Below are positions 38,869 through 50,410 of a DNA stretch of 64,000 bases, in pieces (the first letter of the stretch is position 1; each line of letters starts with the position of its first letter). The stretch comes from Luidia sarsii (taxonomy: Eukaryota; Echinodermata; Asteroidea; Paxillosida; Luidiidae). Under the pieces are notes generated by a model. The model saw only the letters and a program-made list of their open reading frames with translations. It did no database searches and was not told the DNA's origin. Where the stretch lies: positions 21,302,878 through 21,366,877 of the forward strand of contig OX465103.1 of assembly GCA_949987565.1 (NCBI GenBank), in the 5' to 3' direction. Both the position numbers and the translations under genes were made by a program.

Positions 38869-39749
38869 ATTGAGTTGGACTGTTGTAGCACACAAAATCA
38901 ATCCAAGATGGCTCCGCCGAGCGCTGATTATCGTCCCTTTTTTTAATAAGGGTGTCTTTGGAGGTTAATTAACTGCACGATAATGTATTGAATAAGTGAA
39001 GCTTCTGGAGGTACACTCTTCAATTTCGTGTTTGGAACATTATCTGGCTTTAAATGTGGCCCTATTTGGCTGTAGAAATGCACAGAGGGGTCCATCACAA
39101 AATCCTTGCAGAAATTCGCCTTGGTTATCTATACTTACTAATTCCTCCATGGTTATACAGTCATTTTGGGGGTGTTTTTCTTTTCTGGGTAACGGCTAAG
39201 TTTACAAAAACTGAAACGAATCTGAGAGAGAATCCGAGTCCAAACATTGGAGGTAGGAGGTCCTAACTACAATTTTCAGTATATACCGTACATGTATGTA
39301 GCTACAATAACTGAAACGTTTGAGTGTGGAATGAGTTGTTTTTGTATATTTTGTAGTTTTTTGTTTAATGGGAGCTAGGTTTATTGTTCTGCAACCTGAC
39401 GGGCCACTTGTTGACCCCCCCGAGCCATTTATTCCCAACTGGCTCGGTCTGATGGTCGTATACCGTGGCGGGCAAATATCTCCGCACGTATTCGGCCTGT
39501 ACATGTACAGTACATGTACTATTTAGTCTGTATGCAGCCCACATGCAGGCCACCTATTTCAGCATTGCGGTATTCCCTTTGTGCTTCCATATTTACTTTT
39601 CCCGCTATCGATGCTATCTCGTGGGCTAATATTGACATTGGGTGTCGAGGAGGCGGGCCTTTGACGACCAATAGATAAACAACAACAACAACCGGCGGAG
39701 GAAACCGTAACATGTATGACAAGACGAGTAATTTTGTTTTTTGCAAAGG

Positions 39750-39850
39750 CCACCACTCGGATCACAAGAGCGCCGGTACGCAAAACAAAGAGGTCTCGAG
39801 TTCAAGTCCCGGTCCAGTCATAGTTTTCTTTGCCATCTTTCAAAAATGTT
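39750..39850 (+). repeat. tRNA-related SINE, 3' part
   Basis: ACAAGAGCGCCGGTACGCAA, GAGGTCTCGAGTTCAAGTCC and CGGTCCAGTCATAG, with tail TTTTCTTTGCCATCTTTC. It lies 70 bp upstream of exon 4. Confidence 0.6.
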
Positions 39851-39921
39851 CCAGTCACTGTTTCCCCCCCTATCTTTGTTAAACTAAAAATCGACCCTGT
39901 TCTGTTTTTTTCCTTCTTCAG

Positions 39922-40038
39922 ATTTCAACGAATGCAGCATCAAGCCATGCTCCCACCGCTGTGTCAACAACGTCGGTAGCTTTCGCTGTTTCTGCCCCAC
40001 CAGTCACGTGCTTCTGGAAGACAAGGTCACGTGCCAAT
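39922..40038 (+). CDS. NPNT/EGFL6-like: Exon 4: calcium-binding EGF module 2
   Basis: The acceptor is TTCTTCAG (ends 39921) and the donor GTGAGT is at 40039. This phase 1-1 exon of 117 nt starts DFNECSIKPC and continues HRCVNNVGSFRCFC. The D-x-N-E-C opening and the C-x-N-x4-F-x-C pattern are the calcium-binding and Asn/Asp beta-hydroxylation signatures of cbEGF domains. Six cysteines are present (NEC, PC, RC, RC, FC, TC). It corresponds to the second EGF of nephronectin/EGFL6 (KP-C-HRC-N), which shares the same KPC-HRCVN spacing. Confidence 0.87.
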
Positions 40039-41134
40039 GTGAGTTTCTAGTCGCCCCCTCCCTCTCTTTCTCGTATACATGTGAATTTGCGTAACGCCGG
40101 CCGAGGACATGTCAAATTTTCTTAGCCGCGTGTGTGTTTTTTCCTTCCAAAACATGTCACTAACAAAAAAATAAATAAATAAATTGAAGGTCACCAACAG
40201 AGGCGCATGTTAACAGCAGCACTTCCAGACACAGAAAGAAAGTACATTTTTACTAACAGGGGTCTCAATATAATACCAAGGGATGATTGTCATCGGGTAA
40301 TTTTGGAAGACAAACGGATTTCCTCGTGACGAATACCTCTGGAACGTGTAGCCTGTAAATTGCCGCGTGTGGCATGGACTTCAGAGCCCAGATTGAAGCG
40401 TTTTTATTCGGATTCAATACCGCGATCTATCAGGTCGCCTTTGGAGTCACGCGTCTTTGCGAAACATTGACCATACACAGACAGGCCCTTTGAATCCTGA
40501 GCTCACTGGATTCGGCCCACTGGTGCGCCGAATTGCTTGAAATGCAAGATTGTGCTCATTTGTGATAAATGTATCCAAAGGCTATAAGGTCATTGCCCCT
40601 CAGTGTATAGAATCCCCATTCTCATGCTGACTTTAGGCCAACTTCGTATATCATTTGTGTCAAAGTTTGTACTCGAAAGCTTTCTGAATGAAAAACAAAC
40701 ACTGTTTTTATTTTCAACGGCATTCTTTCCTGTCAGCCCTACATAATGTATGGAGCCCCATTTCTCGAAGTCGAGGGCGAATTAATCCATATCAATTACT
40801 ATCTCATGCCCCTCCCACCAACGCCCTCACCGTCACGATAACCTCATGGCCATAAAATGCCGGCCGTAAAATCTGGCCCGACGCGCTCCGAATTAAAGGG
40901 GTTTTCCGTTACAAATCAATGGAGGAAGGAAAGGGGGTCATGCCAAGTTGACAACGTGCGCTCCACCCACAGAAACGGGACTAATTCACCGCCAACCAAT
41001 TCGAGATTGCGTTCATTGGGGGACTTCCTACTACATGAGATAAACCGTCCAATTATAGAGCTTCCGAAATCTGCGTCTGCAATGCGACTCTTCGATAATT
41101 GCAGTCCATTTTCACGGCTTTTTGAGTGATAATA

Positions 41135-41270
41135 CAAAAATGCTGCGAAATGCTTACTGACTCAAATTACCTAAATGGCAAATAGCAAAATGCAAATCTC
41201 AAATATTTAGTGGGCCTGACAATTCGATCCCATAGCAGGACTTTTCTCTTTGACTTGTGCAGAATCCGAG
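41135..41270 (+). repeat. Foldback family A, left half
   Basis: The outer arm (GAAATGCTTACTGACTCAAA, AATGCAAATCTCAAATATTT) is followed by GTGGGCCTGACAATTCGATC and AGCAGGAC. Confidence 0.65.
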
Positions 41271-41306
41271 GGGACGGGATGCTGAATTCGCAGACAGAGG
41301 TCATTA

Positions 41307-41678
41307 GTTACAAATTCCAAATTGGGTGCCATGTTCTTAGGCCTGTTTTGAACGCTCCTTACCGGCTGATCCCTACTTCAGGGTGAACTATACAGAAATG
41401 ACACTGCATTCGTTGCTTAATTGAATGGGAGAGCAACTATTGTGCTCGTTCGATTTTTCTGGTTTCATACAAGCCTCCTCCCTTTATTTTAGGCCATTAC
41501 AAATTCCAAATTGGGTACAGGTTCTTAGGCCTGTTATGAATACTCGGCTGATTTCTACTTCCGGGTGAACTATACAGCAATGCCAATGCATTCTTTGCTT
41601 AATTGAATGGGAGAGCAAGTATTGTACTCGTTCGATTTTTCTGGTTTCATACAAGCCTCCTCCCTTTATTTTTTTGTC
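41307..41678 (+). repeat. About 190-bp tandem duplication
   Basis: 41307-41492 and 41498-41678 share TTACAAATTCCAAATTGGGT, TTCTTAGGCCTGTT, GGGTGAACTATACAG, TTAATTGAATGGGAGAGCAA and TACAAGCCTCCTCCCTTTAT, with modest divergence. It is in intron 4. Confidence 0.9.
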
Positions 41679-41739
41679 AGTAGCGTGTTTATTTTTTATT
41701 TTTTTTGCCCACATTGACCGTTTTAAGGTTATACAAATA

Positions 41740-41914
41740 TCTGCAAATTGCTCACTGACTTAAATGACCTCATAGAGCATAATTATCTCAAAAATATGTC
41801 GAGGGCCTGCCGTTTTCGACCCTATATATAGCAGGACCTTTCTCAAATGCAAATTTCTTCAAGGCTTACTCTGCCTTTGAGAGAGGTCCAGCTGAGATTG
41901 GAATGTTGTGGCCC
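41740..41914. repeat. Foldback family A copy
   Basis: GCAAATTGCTCACTGACTTA, GAGGGCCTGCCGTTTTCGAC and AGCAGGACCTTTCTCAAATG are opposed by CTCTGCCTTTGAGAGAGGTC and CAGCTGAGATTGGAATG. Confidence 0.7.
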
Positions 41915-41919
41915 ACTTC

Positions 41920-42128
41920 TTGCTTTGTTTGTTCGTTTGTTGTTTGTTTCTTGTGTGTAGGTCTGTTGTTTGTTTGTTTGGTTGGTAGGTTGGTTGCCTG
42001 GGTGTTTGGCGGGCCGGTTGGTTGGTTGGTCGGTTTGTTAGCTGGTTGGTTGCTTGTTGGTTGGTTGGTTGGTTAGCTGGTTGCCTGGCTGATTGGTTGG
42101 TTGGTTGGCTGGTAGCTTGATCGATTGG
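41920..42128. repeat. (GTTG)n-rich low-complexity tract
   Basis: About 200 bp of GGTTGGTTGGTT-like sequence with TTTG variants. It opens a Thr/Asn/Gln/Pro frame on the - strand that is not a gene. Confidence 0.9.
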
Positions 42129-42622
42129 TTGTGTTATGGCTGGTTGTAGCCAGTTCATATTGTGAACGAGATTGGTCCAAAATGTTAGCTAAAAGGCCCA
42201 ATACAACATTGGGAAGATCGGAAAACATCGATGACCACAGATTTCCCTCTAATTTGCACAGTTTGTAGATGGTCATGATAGAATCCTCATGTTGAAATCT
42301 TACGGTCTGAGATGCTGTACTTCCCTAGAAATCTTCACTCAAACATCGACGAATAGGTTACTCGCAAGTCATAAACTATTTCTTACACTACAGAATGGTG
42401 CAAAAACCGTGACGGTTTTTTACCTTTTTCTACTTTCTCAGATCACCAGTTGAGCTAAAAACCTTCGCAGGATTACGTTTGGTGATGTTTAATGGTTTAA
42501 ACTCAAACTGTAGCAATCTTTTGACCTTTACCAATGTTGTATAGGGCCTTTAATTGCCCCTTTTTTCACAATATTATGTCTGGGTTCTCGTTTCTTGTTT
42601 TTCCCCTTTCCCGTATTTGCAG

Positions 42623-42739
42623 GGGACTACCGGTGTCACGCGGAAAGCTGTGCCTACGGGTGTGAGCAGGTCGGCTACCAGGTTCGCTGCCTCTGCCCCG
42701 ATGGTCTGAAAGTGTCCGAAAATGGCTTCCACTGCGAAG
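42623..42739 (+). CDS. NPNT/EGFL6-like: Exon 5: EGF-like module 3 (non-calcium)
   Basis: The acceptor is GTATTTGCAG (ends 42622) and the donor GTACGT is at 42740. This phase 1-1 exon of 117 nt encodes DYRCHAESCAYGCEQ, then YQVRCLCPDGLKVSENG and HCE. The six cysteines have the tight C-x4-C-x3-C spacing and YGC motif of the third nephronectin/EGFL6 EGF repeat, and the calcium-binding opening is absent. The codon spanning the exon 4/5 junction is TGG (Trp). Confidence 0.85.
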
Positions 42740-43357
42740 GTACGTGTAACCCTGCCCCATACTAAATCAACGAGTAGCCTATTGCTGTTGATTACGAATT
42801 GGGGGTTGATGTACGTATTGTAAATCATCGCGAGCCATCCGATAAACCTATTTGCCCAGGCACACTTTGTTCCTATGCACGATGTACAATAGGCTAAGCA
42901 CTGCATGCTCATTGTCCTGTCTGATTACCTGCTGAATTAACCCAGCCTCTGGGGTCGTTCCTTTTTCGGTCTCCGTGGTATAGTACGGTGTCTGAACATA
43001 GCCGGCGGTCTTCACCAAGGCTGACCGAGGTGGCGTGGTGGATACCATTATGTATATAGCGTTGCATCAGAGATGCACTAGGCTCATGGTTTATTTTGCG
43101 TCGAGGCGAATCTAATTCAATGATAAATGGCCCTACGATAACAAAACCAGTGGGCTGTCTATGCCCGTATCCATTTATTTGTAATTGCTCAGTTTGGCGA
43201 GAGCTATCCATCGCTGTGGCTCTTTGGGTGCCACCGCCTTGCAAATTTGGTGCCCTAACGAGAACTGATACAGCCACATGGGCCTATAGGTACCTATATG
43301 CAGTGTGAAAAAAACGTCGGGCAAAATAGACGATATCGTCTGTCTAACTCTTGAAGT

Positions 43358-43432
43358 GGTTTCTCAAAAAAACGAGGAGGGCCTGACGTTTCGATCCTAC
43401 ATTAGCAGGAACTTTTCTCAAATCAAAAAGAA
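43358..43432 (+). repeat. Foldback family A, half element
   Basis: GAGGGCCTGACGTTTCGATC, then AGCAGGAACTTTTCTCAAAT. No inverted half follows. Confidence 0.65.
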
Positions 43433-44604
43433 GTGGTCGAAGTGGTTCATTGGAAACAAGTTGGGTGTGGTTGATTTTTCAACCATCCGATCCATCCGAT
43501 GGGTTTCTGTCCACCAATGATATCACAAGTTGGTATTTTGACTAAAAAACGTCGGTCCCAAAATGTCAATTCAATATTGTCCAACATTTTTTTAGCACTA
43601 TGCTCCACGTGGTAGAATATATGCATAGTCTGTCAATCAGCAAGGTGGCCTGGTTTTTGAGGGGGGGGGGGGTCGTGCTGTGTTTTTCTTGCGTCACTCT
43701 GGAGACCACTGGCAGGAACACTTAACATACTGAATAACAACACGTCCGGGAGGGGGGAGGAGGGAGAAGGAGGGAAGGCCAAAAGTCTGAAGCGAATTGG
43801 CATCCTTGCCAAGGGCAACCATAACGCTGACATGAGTGGCACACGTAGCGATGCCAAACAGAAGAAATATTTCACACCCGGCCCCCACTCTTTGTTTCCG
43901 TTGTGGGCGTAAGGGCTCTGTCAAGTGACCGAAGTGGCATGCCAACTCCCTTCCTCCTCCGCCTGTCACGTTAGCAAATGATGGATGGAACTGTATTATA
44001 TTGAGCAGGGACTTGAGTAGGTGCTTCTTCTTCTTCTTCTTCCGCTTCTTCTTATTTTTTTTTTTTACACACGACCAGATTTGATGCCCCAGGCATATGT
44101 TGTTTCTGTTGATTGGTCCCATCTTTACAAAGCTTGTACTTGGATTGTCCCCCCTCGTTGCATAATTGTGGTTGAAGTAGTGGTTGTTACGAAAGCTCTT
44201 TTTTTCTTCAAAATGCTGAATTGGCCCAAAACATGGCTACACTGTATAAAGTCACTCAAGGTTAAGTGCCAAGTAAGGAGAGAAGGAGACAGGGAGGGAC
44301 CGTCGGTAAGGCCTGGATATATGAATTGACATTCCTCCTAAAAAGGGCGAGATCGTACGCAGGGGGGGGGGGGACGTGAACCAGGGAAGGGAATTCCAGA
44401 GTGAGGCAGAACGTGCAGAAGAAGCACCCATTTTTATAGAGCTTTGTAACGGCACAGCAGTCTGCCCGTGCAGATTGCAGAGGCTCAGAATAAACAGTAA
44501 TTCTTCATAAAACAGGATGGCCCTGCCATGCTTGTATGTGAATGACTACGGTAGCTGTTTGTTAATTATTCCTTTTCGACGTATGTGGCAACGTCAGATT
44601 TGGT

Positions 44605-44968
44605 GCCCGCCCTGTCCGCACTGGACTTTTTTTGGGGGAAACCAACCGAGCAAATGGGTAACTTGACCATTTTAAGTCCAGTGCGGACAGCGTGGGAAGT
44701 TTCCCTCCCAGTTAACTTACCCGGCTCGAATGGTTAAAGTTTACCGACTTCTGCCCGGTTAAATTGACCAGGTCGGTTAAACCGAGTCGAAAGTCCAGTG
44801 CGGACGCGACGTCTCATGCTTTTGTATTTAGTCAGTCGGTTAAGTTTTACCAGAGTCGTTGCGGTTCATCTACCCACGTCGATAATCTGAGTGCGAACGC
44901 CGGTAAGATTCACCCATTTGATTGTTACCCACGGTCTCTGTAAAGAAAGGTCCAGTGCGAACGCAGCT
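44605..44968. repeat. Cluster of GTCCAGTGCGGAC repeats
   Basis: GTCCGCACTGGACTTTTTTT (44611) faces AAGTCCAGTGCGGAC (44674), and related copies recur near 44789, 44886 and 44949. Intervening GGTTAA/TTAACC motifs are also repeated. It looks like a decayed foldback element about 360 bp long. Confidence 0.6.
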
Positions 44969-45424
44969 CTATGAACTCGGCCCATCTTCAATGCCATCCA
45001 TATTTTTTTTTCATTATCCATTAGTCAGTCTAGTCATTGAGGCATAAGAACTAGCCTACGGTGTATATTGGTCTAGCCCATCTACCTCTGCGGCACACTA
45101 TCGTAGATATCAGACCATGATCAGCAGCTGAATGCCATTTCATTTCAGTTGTCACCACCTTCTAAACAAAACTTGCCTCGACCGGGGGAAATCTGATACC
45201 TCGAACGGGTGCCATTTGGCCGTGACCTTAACTACTCGCTATATGAGAAACGCAGAATTCGACCCCCCCCCCTTCTTAGCAGGCGCGCTAGGCACGTTTT
45301 TAGCAAGTGGAAATTAGCTAGTAAATTGCGTCCGTTTTGGGTCCCCTGGCCAATTACTGGCTGGAAAGGAGGAATTGTTGGGTGAGGGGCGTTGACGGAG
45401 TGGCCGCGTCGTGTGGGGGCTGGC

Positions 45425-45750
45425 TGGCTGTACGAGGCGCATAATTTTTTTCCCAGGACAGGAAAGGCCATTATTAGCATAAAGGCGCACTATTGGTTGC
45501 ATTTTGTCAACGCGTGGTGAATAATTCATGAATCATTCCACTTACCCACTCAGATCTTGATTTGAGTATACATGTGGGGTGTACATTGTATAGACCTGTG
45601 TATAGTATGGGTGTGTGTATATGGGTGAGCGCAAAATTATGAATAATTCACCATGTCTGGATAAAATGCAACCAATAGTGCGCGTTTATGTTAATGGTGG
45701 CCTTTCCCATCCTGGGGAAAAAAAATACGCGTACGGGGCAGCCCCCGATG
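45425..45750. repeat. Long inverted repeat with about 90-bp arms
   Basis: The left arm (GGCCATTATTAGCATAAAGG, CGCACTATTGGTTGCATTTT, GTGGTGAATAATTCAT) is inverted to the right arm (TGAATAATTCACCAT, AAAATGCAACCAATAGTGCG, TTAATGGTGGCCTTTCCCA). The spacer is about 110 bp. Confidence 0.85.
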
Positions 45751-45756
45751 TGTTTT

Positions 45757-45855
45757 GTTTTGTACCGTCCGCTCTGTACATGTACATGTACAATACATGT
45801 ACGTACATTTGTACGTTGAAGGTTCAACGTACAGAGCGGACGGTACAAAACAAAG
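45757..45855. repeat. Palindrome with GTACCGTCCGCTCTGTAC arms
   Basis: TTTTGTACCGTCCGCTCTGT at the left and ACAGAGCGGACGGTACAAAA at the right enclose an ACATGTAC-rich centre. It abuts the preceding inverted repeat. Confidence 0.9.
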
Positions 45856-47829
45856 AACACTATTTGACCCGTACGGGGACTTGCAGGTCGTCGCGCATGC
45901 GCAGATCTACATACATGTACTTGATTTCTCAACATCGATAACCGTGGCTAGAAGACCACCCGATTCAAGCTGATATATAAGTCAAGCGCGAATTACTAGT
46001 TATCAGTTTAAGGGTCGGAGGTGAGAGCGCCACCCGTCGTGTTTGGGGTTCACGACTTAATATGTCCCCCTCCCTTTCAAAAACGAAATCGTGCCTTAAT
46101 TGTGCATTATTTTGCTCCAAAATAAAAAAAGAAAGAAAACGTGTACAGAGCCAGCTCAACCGTCATTTTATTATTCCATGACGAGAATAGACTCGAGGCA
46201 GACGGTCCTCTTGTCGATTCATTTTTTCTTCTTCTCGAAGAAGGATATGCTAAGGGTTAGGGTTGGTGCCGAACAAATTTCGCTCGCTGAAAGAATTTTA
46301 CCCAGAGTGGACGATGAGGGCGTGTAGAGGCTGTCAAGAGAGCGATCACGATCGGCCCAAACTACCGCAAGTCCTTCATTACCCCCGTCAACTGGCAGGG
46401 ATCGAGCAGCTTAAACTCCAAAACCTGCTAAAAGCGAAAAGTCAATCGTATTTCACGTGATGCTTACTGCGATTGACCCCCTTTTTTCTCTCTTTTTAGA
46501 TAGGCCTATCGGGTGCTCCGCATGAAATACACGTGAAAGTTTGCACGGTGGCGATGGGCTACTGATAGAGCTGCTTTATTACTTGGCTTAGCCTCAGCAC
46601 GAAATTGCACTTGCTTTCTTTGCTAATCAGCTTGTCAAGCGCAACAGGTGTATTGCGGTTGGTAAATTTTGGCTTTACGAGCATCTCGGTCGTTAAAATA
46701 AGCGGTTCTAGAAAATGTGGGTCCGGGCAGGCTGCAGGTTTATCGATGTATTGTGTAGTTGTGTTCCGAACTCCCCAAACGCCGGGTTGTCCCCGCCACA
46801 GATCAGTAGAAAAGCCCACATCCAGCTAAAAACCACACCGGAAAGTCCCCTCTCCTGACCTGCATGCACGGGTACCAACTTCAATGAAACACCCCCCCCC
46901 CCCCGTCCGAACAAAAAGTACGGTCGAACCTTAGAATGTCGGGATTGATAGAATGTCCGGCCATCTGATGCGGAGAAGACGTGATTGGACTATTTATAGA
47001 GTGACGCCGCCGTGTTGCTGACATCGCGTATACATGTACTATCATTAATCACTGGCCGGTCCAAATACAAGCAACTATATAGGCCTAACCCCGAAACAAT
47101 GACTAATATAAAGTCCGGCTGAACGGTTACTGAAGTATTACATTCCCTGGCCTGGAGTGACTGCACCTTTTCTTTTCCACCGAAGAAGTGATGTCCTTGG
47201 ATCTGTAGAAATCAGTGCATCCAATCTTGTGCAAAAAATGTGATGGGGTAGGCTATTAAATGCATGGCTATTAAGCCTCCCCGGATATCGACGGCCCTTG
47301 CAATGTGCGGTTGCCAGTACAGGTCAACGGACCCTCGGACTGATGAGATTAACGTGCGGCGACCGACTGGCGCTGCTGACCCCCTTTCACCATTCTGAAG
47401 CAGTCTTTTGAAGCACGTCTCCAAAATGTCACCCCCAATTAGGCCTACCGTACGCGTATTCGGTATCTTCAAACTTTAGAGAGCTTGACGTTTCACGCTC
47501 CTGTCAGGACGGAGAAAGGTCCTACCCCCCCCCCCCCAAAAAAAAAAAAGGGAACGGAGAAATCGTACTCTGATCCAAGGTTTCCCTGCATGTTAATTCA
47601 TTTAACGGTCAGATGGCCCGCCTCACACTTTTGATGGACCACCTCAGGAGTTTGTCTCAAAAACTGCCACCTCGGGGGGGGGGGGGGGGGGTCAACATTT
47701 TGCTTGAAATGTTTTTTCCCCCAAACATGACTTTGTATACGTGCGTGCCATTGCTTCATCATTGTATGTTTCTGCATGCTCATACATAAACTACATTGCT
47801 TTAGACTACTTATCAAGTCCGTATACCCA

Positions 47830-48434
47830 TTAGAAATTGAGATATCTCTATTAGAAATTGAGATAAATTGAGATATCTCTATTAGAAATTGAGATAAATT
47901 GAGATATCTCTATTAGAAATAGAGATAAATTGAGATATCTCTATTAGAAATTAAGATAATTGAGATATCTCTATTAGAAATTGAGATAAATTGAGATATC
48001 TCTATTAGAAATAGATATATCTCTATTTGAAATTGAGATATCTCTATCAGAAATTGAGATATCTCTGTTAGAAAGTAAGATATCTCTGTTAGAAATTGAG
48101 ATATCTAAATTGACATATCTCTGTTAGAAATTCAGATATCTCTGTTAGAAATTGAGATAAATTGAGATATCTCTATTAGAAATTGAGATAAATTGAGATA
48201 TCGCTATAAGAAATTGAGATAAATTGAGATATCTCTATTAGAAATTGAGATAAATTGAGATATCTCTATTAGAAATTGAGATATCTCTATCAGAAATTGA
48301 GATATCTCTGTTAGAAATTGAGATATCTCTGTTAGAAATTAAGATATCTCTGTTAGAAATTGAGATATCTCTGTTAGAAATTGAGATATCTCTATTAGAA
48401 ATTGAGATATCTCTGTAAGAAATTGAGATATCTC
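47830..48434. repeat. AT-rich minisatellite with GAGATATCTC core
   Basis: About 600 bp of units of about 21 bp (TTAGAAATTGAGATATCTCTA) and 31-32 bp, the longer one carrying an extra AATTGAGATA. The GAGATATCTC palindrome recurs in nearly every unit. It is in intron 5. Confidence 0.95.
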
Positions 48435-50177
48435 AGCCAACTTCCCCCATGTCTCCTTCATTGCTCTTGCTTTGTCAAAACCTCCAAAATGATTTGGAAG
48501 GAAAACGACTATATGCCCCATTCTAAACCAACGAAGACCTTTGTCATCGTACAATGCCCGTGTCATATTGTCTATATCTGAGTCCAGGCATGATTCTATA
48601 TCGTGTCAGGGTCTGAGGGGATCATAGCTCAGGAGACAGACGCCCGAGACAGCGGAGCCAAGGTTCGGTGGGATGCAGGACAAGGGGGAGGGGGAGATGG
48701 TGGGGCCGTAGCTTGGAAAATATACTCCCACCCCGTTGAACCAATTCTGTTTCTTTTTCCTGTGTCGCCCGGTTTGCTGAGGAAACGTGGCTCCCGTGTG
48801 CGACCCGGTGCAATAACCCAATCTTGTTTTCACCCAAAACTCTCGAGCACGTCTAATGTAGACGGTTGCCAATTGAACCGCGAAAGGTTTCGATGGGGGT
48901 GTATTTGTGAGTGCAGGGAGGGGAGGGGAGGGGTAAGGGGGATGCTGCACCCCGGGGAAAAACAATCAACTTGTCTGGGTCTATCCGCGGCTTGGACCCT
49001 TTTGACCGATGATATGTCCGCATCCGTCGCATCGCATTTGGAGCGTGACTCTTCAGTTCTCGACCCGACAGCCGACACACGAACCCGTTACGGTCCTGGG
49101 GCTCTATAATGTACTGTACCTTACCGGTACGCGCGAGGCAGACATTCCTGAAGTGAGTCCGGCCGTCTGTTGAAAGGAAAACAGAAAGAGAAGATGAGTT
49201 CCATACCAAGCCGAATTGACGGAGTTCCCAGGCCCCCCCCCCCTCACTCCGTCCCAGAGGAAGCGTCAGCGAATCTGTCTGCGAAGGAAATGCAGCCGAG
49301 GGTTCTGTGGACAAGACGGTCGGCGCAAACACCTTCTGGGACAATACCGGGGGAACCCGATGTTGAGCTCATCGCTCTCGTGGGAATGAGCCGTCCGTTG
49401 ACAGCCCATTACATACACCCCCGCCTGTTGATACTATACGTGTACTCTCTCGGCACACTATTTGCCCAGAATTGATTTGGGCATCTGCCTTCAGTTAACG
49501 CATTCTGCTTCATTTCCCGTCTCTTAATGAAATGTTTTCTATAAAAGCCCTATTATTAGCACACACAAAACCCACACGAAATGATAACACGTAAAACGCC
49601 ACACGGACGACGAAATGGATTCACCAACATTATACGGGAGCGTCGACAGGACATTGAACGGAATGCACCCAAAAAAGTTCGGTCAAGAAATACTTGGAAA
49701 GGAAAGGAAAGGGTTGTTCATCGCGGTGGCAAAGACAAGGAGAAAGGGTGGTCGCAGTCACCCGATGTCGTGTTGCTGATTGCGACGTTTGGGTTGCTAT
49801 ATAGTAGTCCTGTAGTTAGTACTGCTAACCTTTATCAGGCAACCGAGGATTGGATGCTGCGGTGTCAGTGTAAATCCAGTTCGCCCACGTCCGTGTGCCG
49901 GTGTGCGGACGTCGTAGTGGTCACAAATACTTGGCATAACTTTTCCCCACCCACTTGGTCCGGTTTAATCAGGATTGTCGATAGTTCGATCAGCACAAAC
50001 AAAGGTTGTGCTTTTGGTACACCGATAACATACCGTATGCCTACCAGAACGCTGGCTGAACATTGCTCAGTAAGTTTCACGTGCAGGCCTACAGAACTGC
50101 AGATGTGGAAAGGTAGGCCTACCTGTAGCCTATCTCCGTTAAATAACACTTAAGGCTTTTCATGGTGGGTGAATCAA

Positions 50178-50410
50178 TATAGGAAGGTTTGCGGTGACAC
50201 CATGTATAAGGTCTCTTAAAGGAAGAGGTGTGGTTCTGAAAAGAACCTGAGTGGTAACTCGACGTTTCGACCAGTATGCTCTGGCCGTCATCAGGTATGA
50301 CGGCCAGAGCATACTGGTCGAAACGTCGAGTTACCACTCAGGTTCTTTTCAGAACCACACCTCTTCCTTTAAGAGACCTTATACATGGTGTCACCGCATA
50401 CCTTCCTATA
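50178..50410. repeat. 233-bp near-perfect palindrome (foldback family B)
   Basis: The arms 50178-50291 and 50297-50410 are reverse complements with one visible mismatch, separated by the 5-base loop CAGGT. The outer ends read GGTTTGCGGTGACACCATG and the inner core is CGACGTTTCGACCAG. Mirror-image reading frames occur on both strands simply because of the symmetry. No coding function is inferred. Confidence 0.9.

Larger units (their letters stand above)
37514..39921 (+). other. Intron 3 (about 2.4 kb)
   Basis: It holds the 455-bp inverted-end element, a degenerate family A copy and a SINE 3' part just before exon 4. The rest shows nothing identifiable. Confidence 0.65.
40039..42622 (+). other. 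Intron 4 (about 2.6 kb)
   Basis: It contains two family A copies on either side of the about 190-bp tandem duplication, then the GTTG tract. 40039-41134 shows no recognisable feature. Confidence 0.65.

Noticed and set aside
44252..44455. Possible LINE reverse-transcriptase C-terminal motif (SLWNSLP) on the - strand
   Set aside because: Only one short motif resembles the family; nothing upstream or downstream supports a retroelement.
47830..48434. Regularly spaced repeats resembling a CRISPR array
   Set aside because: Units are contiguous without unique spacers, and the setting is a eukaryotic intron.
49581..50153. 190-codon + strand frame
   Set aside because: It is the longest frame outside low-complexity DNA, but has no domain, no supporting splice structure and drifting composition. 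A frame of this size is not improbable by chance in 64 kb read six ways.
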